64,000 nucleotides of DNA from JAJTFA01 sp051715425. Lineage in GTDB: Bacteria > Bacteroidota > Bacteroidia > UKL13-3. Below are positions 62,702 to 64,000 of this stretch, piece after piece. Each line of letters opens with the position of its first letter. Positions within the stretch are counted from its first letter, which is position 1. Position numbers and translations under genes: made by a program. The stretch is from the NCBI GenBank assembly GCA_051715425.1, contig JBPXJS010000023.1, positions 1 to 64,000 on the forward strand. Direction: 5' to 3'. The notes beneath the pieces are model-generated. The model saw only the letters and a program-made list of their open reading frames with translations. It was not told the DNA's origin and ran no database searches.

Positions 62702-64000
62702 TTACCTGATTAAGGTTACAGTTCCTGTTACACTTGTAGGATCCTGAGCTCTTAGCTGATAGTTAAAGATGAAGTAATAAACACCTGCAGGACACTCTCC
62801 GCCATCATTCATATCCTTTCCGTTCCATGTTTTGGTCTTATCTCTACTTTCAAACACCTTATTACCCCAGCGATTAAATATTTGCAGATCATACTTATCC
62901 TCTCCTTCAATATCAATCATAAAGTTATCATTGCTTCCATCACCATTTGGTGTATATACATTTGGAATTTTAATCCGTGTAATAAAGAGGTTTGTAATCA
63001 CTCTGCATACAGTATCCACACAATCGGATGGAGGCGAAATATGCCATGCCTTCAGACAGATTTTAAATGAACCTGTATCGTTTTTCAGGTCAAACTCAAA
63101 ATCAGGATCGCTCAGGTTGCCTGTTTTAGGATTAGCTCCTCCTTTAATTTCACCATCTTTAGGAACATAAACAGAACCATCCATATTATACATAGTCCAT
63201 TCAAACACATCTGAATTCTGAACAGGTACATTGGTTGTATTTACCATGGTAAACTTAGCCGAGTTCTGATCAACCCTTACGGTATCAAATTTTGGTGTTG
63301 GTTTAACCACAGTAACCCATGATGTATCCCTTACAATACAATTTGCCTCTGCGCCAAGTGGTATCTGATTCGGATCAAATCCTCTTGGTATTGATTGAAC
63401 GGAGAACCGTCCTATAGAGTCAAAGTTGAACTGAACATTATCCGGAGCTGGTATGGTATGCTGTATACTATCAAGGAATATAGAATCCCCTCTTAGCCTC
63501 GAATATGTAAACTTAGTAAAGGCGTTATCTGAAGTATTATCGAATCTCACCGGATTACCCACACAAATGGTTGTATCATTTGGACTCAATATATTTCTGT
63601 ATTTCTTCACATAAATTTTTATTGGCTTATTTAATAAAGCCCCGGTTAAAGGATCCGTAGCAGTATCAGGGAATATAGAAGGTAAACACAATGTAGAGTT
63701 CGGGAACACGGCATCACGTCCTACTGCAAGTATGCTAAACACCCCAGAATCAACATATGTATGCTCCACAGTATCTCTTCTGCCCAGAACGCTGGTTGGA
63801 GAAGAACCCGGATCACCCCAATAGATAATTGTTTCTCTTGTAGGGGTATCAGCAGGATCCTGCATTCCTATTGAGTCAGCCTGATTCCAGATTCTGATTT
63901 TAAGAGGAGCGCAACCTAAAGTATCGCTCATCAGTTCAAACCTTGGACGTGGACCTTTAACATAAATAGTTTGGTAAGCGGAGTCGCTGCACCCTTGTTC
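62702..64000 (-). CDS. CHU_C (type B) T9SS surface protein, N-terminus outside window
   Basis: The frame stays open to base 64000, so the N-terminus lies outside; 432 codons are visible. PKD/Ig-like domains (GCAPLKIRIWNQ, YWGDPGSS, HTYVDSGVFSILAVG) are followed by a C-terminal gliding-motility-associated domain: IPNVYTPNGDGSNDNF, YDLQIFNRWGNKVFES, TWNGKDMNDGGECPAGVYYF, TGTVTLIR. This is the CHU_C/type B signal, different from the Por/type A signal of the other cargos here. Role likely in adhesion or gliding. Confidence 0.92.
   Translation of the reverse strand, partial: EQGCSDSAYQTIYVKGPRPRFELMSDTLGCAPLKIRIWNQADSIGMQDPADTPTRETIIYWGDPGSSPTSVLGRRDTVEHTYVDSGVFSILAVGRDAVFPNSTLCLPSIFPDTATDPLTGALLNKPIKIYVKKYRNILSPNDTTICVGNPVRFDNTSDNAFTKFTYSRLRGDSIFLDSIQHTIPAPDNVQFNFDSIGRFSVQSIPRGFDPNQIPLGAEANCIVRDTSWVTVVKPTPKFDTVRVDQNSAKFTMVNTTNVPVQNSDVFEWTMYNMDGSVYVPKDGEIKGGANPKTGNLSDPDFEFDLKNDTGSFKICLKAWHISPPSDCVDTVCRVITNLFITRIKIPNVYTPNGDGSNDNFMIDIEGEDKYDLQIFNRWGNKVFESRDKTKTWNGKDMNDGGECPAGVYYFIFNYQLRAQDPTSVTGTVTLIR

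Overview
The window looks like chromosomal DNA of a member of the Bacteroidota. Five products carry type IX secretion system (T9SS) C-terminal signals: four of the Por/type A kind and one of the CHU_C/type B kind. At least eight genes are preceded by the phylum's TAnnTTTG -7 promoter element, Shine-Dalgarno sequences are mostly absent, and the regulators are LytS/LytTR pairs. The class cannot be fixed from this sequence, and I see no prophage, plasmid, CRISPR array or insertion sequence.

1-18681: the window opens inside a repeat-built T9SS surface protein (1-3621). A housekeeping block follows: dxs, a tandem universal stress protein, a PaaG-like enoyl-CoA hydratase/isomerase, an NlpC/P60 lipoprotein, recJ, tsaB and a persulfide dioxygenase-rhodanese fusion. 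Between that fusion and a GNAT acetyltransferase lies an AT-rich two-TM membrane protein of unknown function (12313-13395). A Na+/Ca2+-exchanger-like antiporter then overlaps a P2-type Ca2+ ATPase by 4 bases, followed by a secreted ARPP-1 protein. 18683-26664: a small gene apparently broken by a one-base frameshift, a hemerythrin/DUF3052/DUF1801/DUF1801 operon, a lipoprotein amidohydrolase, and a LytS/LytTR pair divergent from a three-gene envelope operon containing a T9SS cargo.

26832-43959: a tRNA-Arg(CCT) transcription unit has two identical 92-bp tRNA-like chimeras between its promoter and the real tRNA. Next come metG, an SPFH / PH-like membrane protein / ribbon-helix-helix operon with a likely operator at its promoter, two FAD enzymes, mscS, ftsH, a secreted caspase-like peptidase with TPR-like repeats, a LUD-domain protein, an LpxH-like hydrolase and prfA.

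43981-64000: a 2753-residue surface protein (CUB, three cassettes of CARDB-like plus beta-helix domains, three Ig-like domains, T9SS signal) lies next to a secreted endonuclease I. Both are on the minus strand. Then come purL, a 7TM-PAS histidine kinase, an operon of a LiaF-like membrane protein, DUF4288, LytS and LytTR (an apparent envelope-stress circuit), and finally the C-terminal part of a gliding-motility-type (CHU_C) protein that runs off the window.

The least explained items are the duplicated tRNA chimeras, the SPFH-RHH operon with its 11-bp-spaced operator, the AT-rich membrane protein, the frameshifted small gene and the set of apparently leaderless promoters. No complete, clearly novel multi-gene system is proven by the sequence alone.
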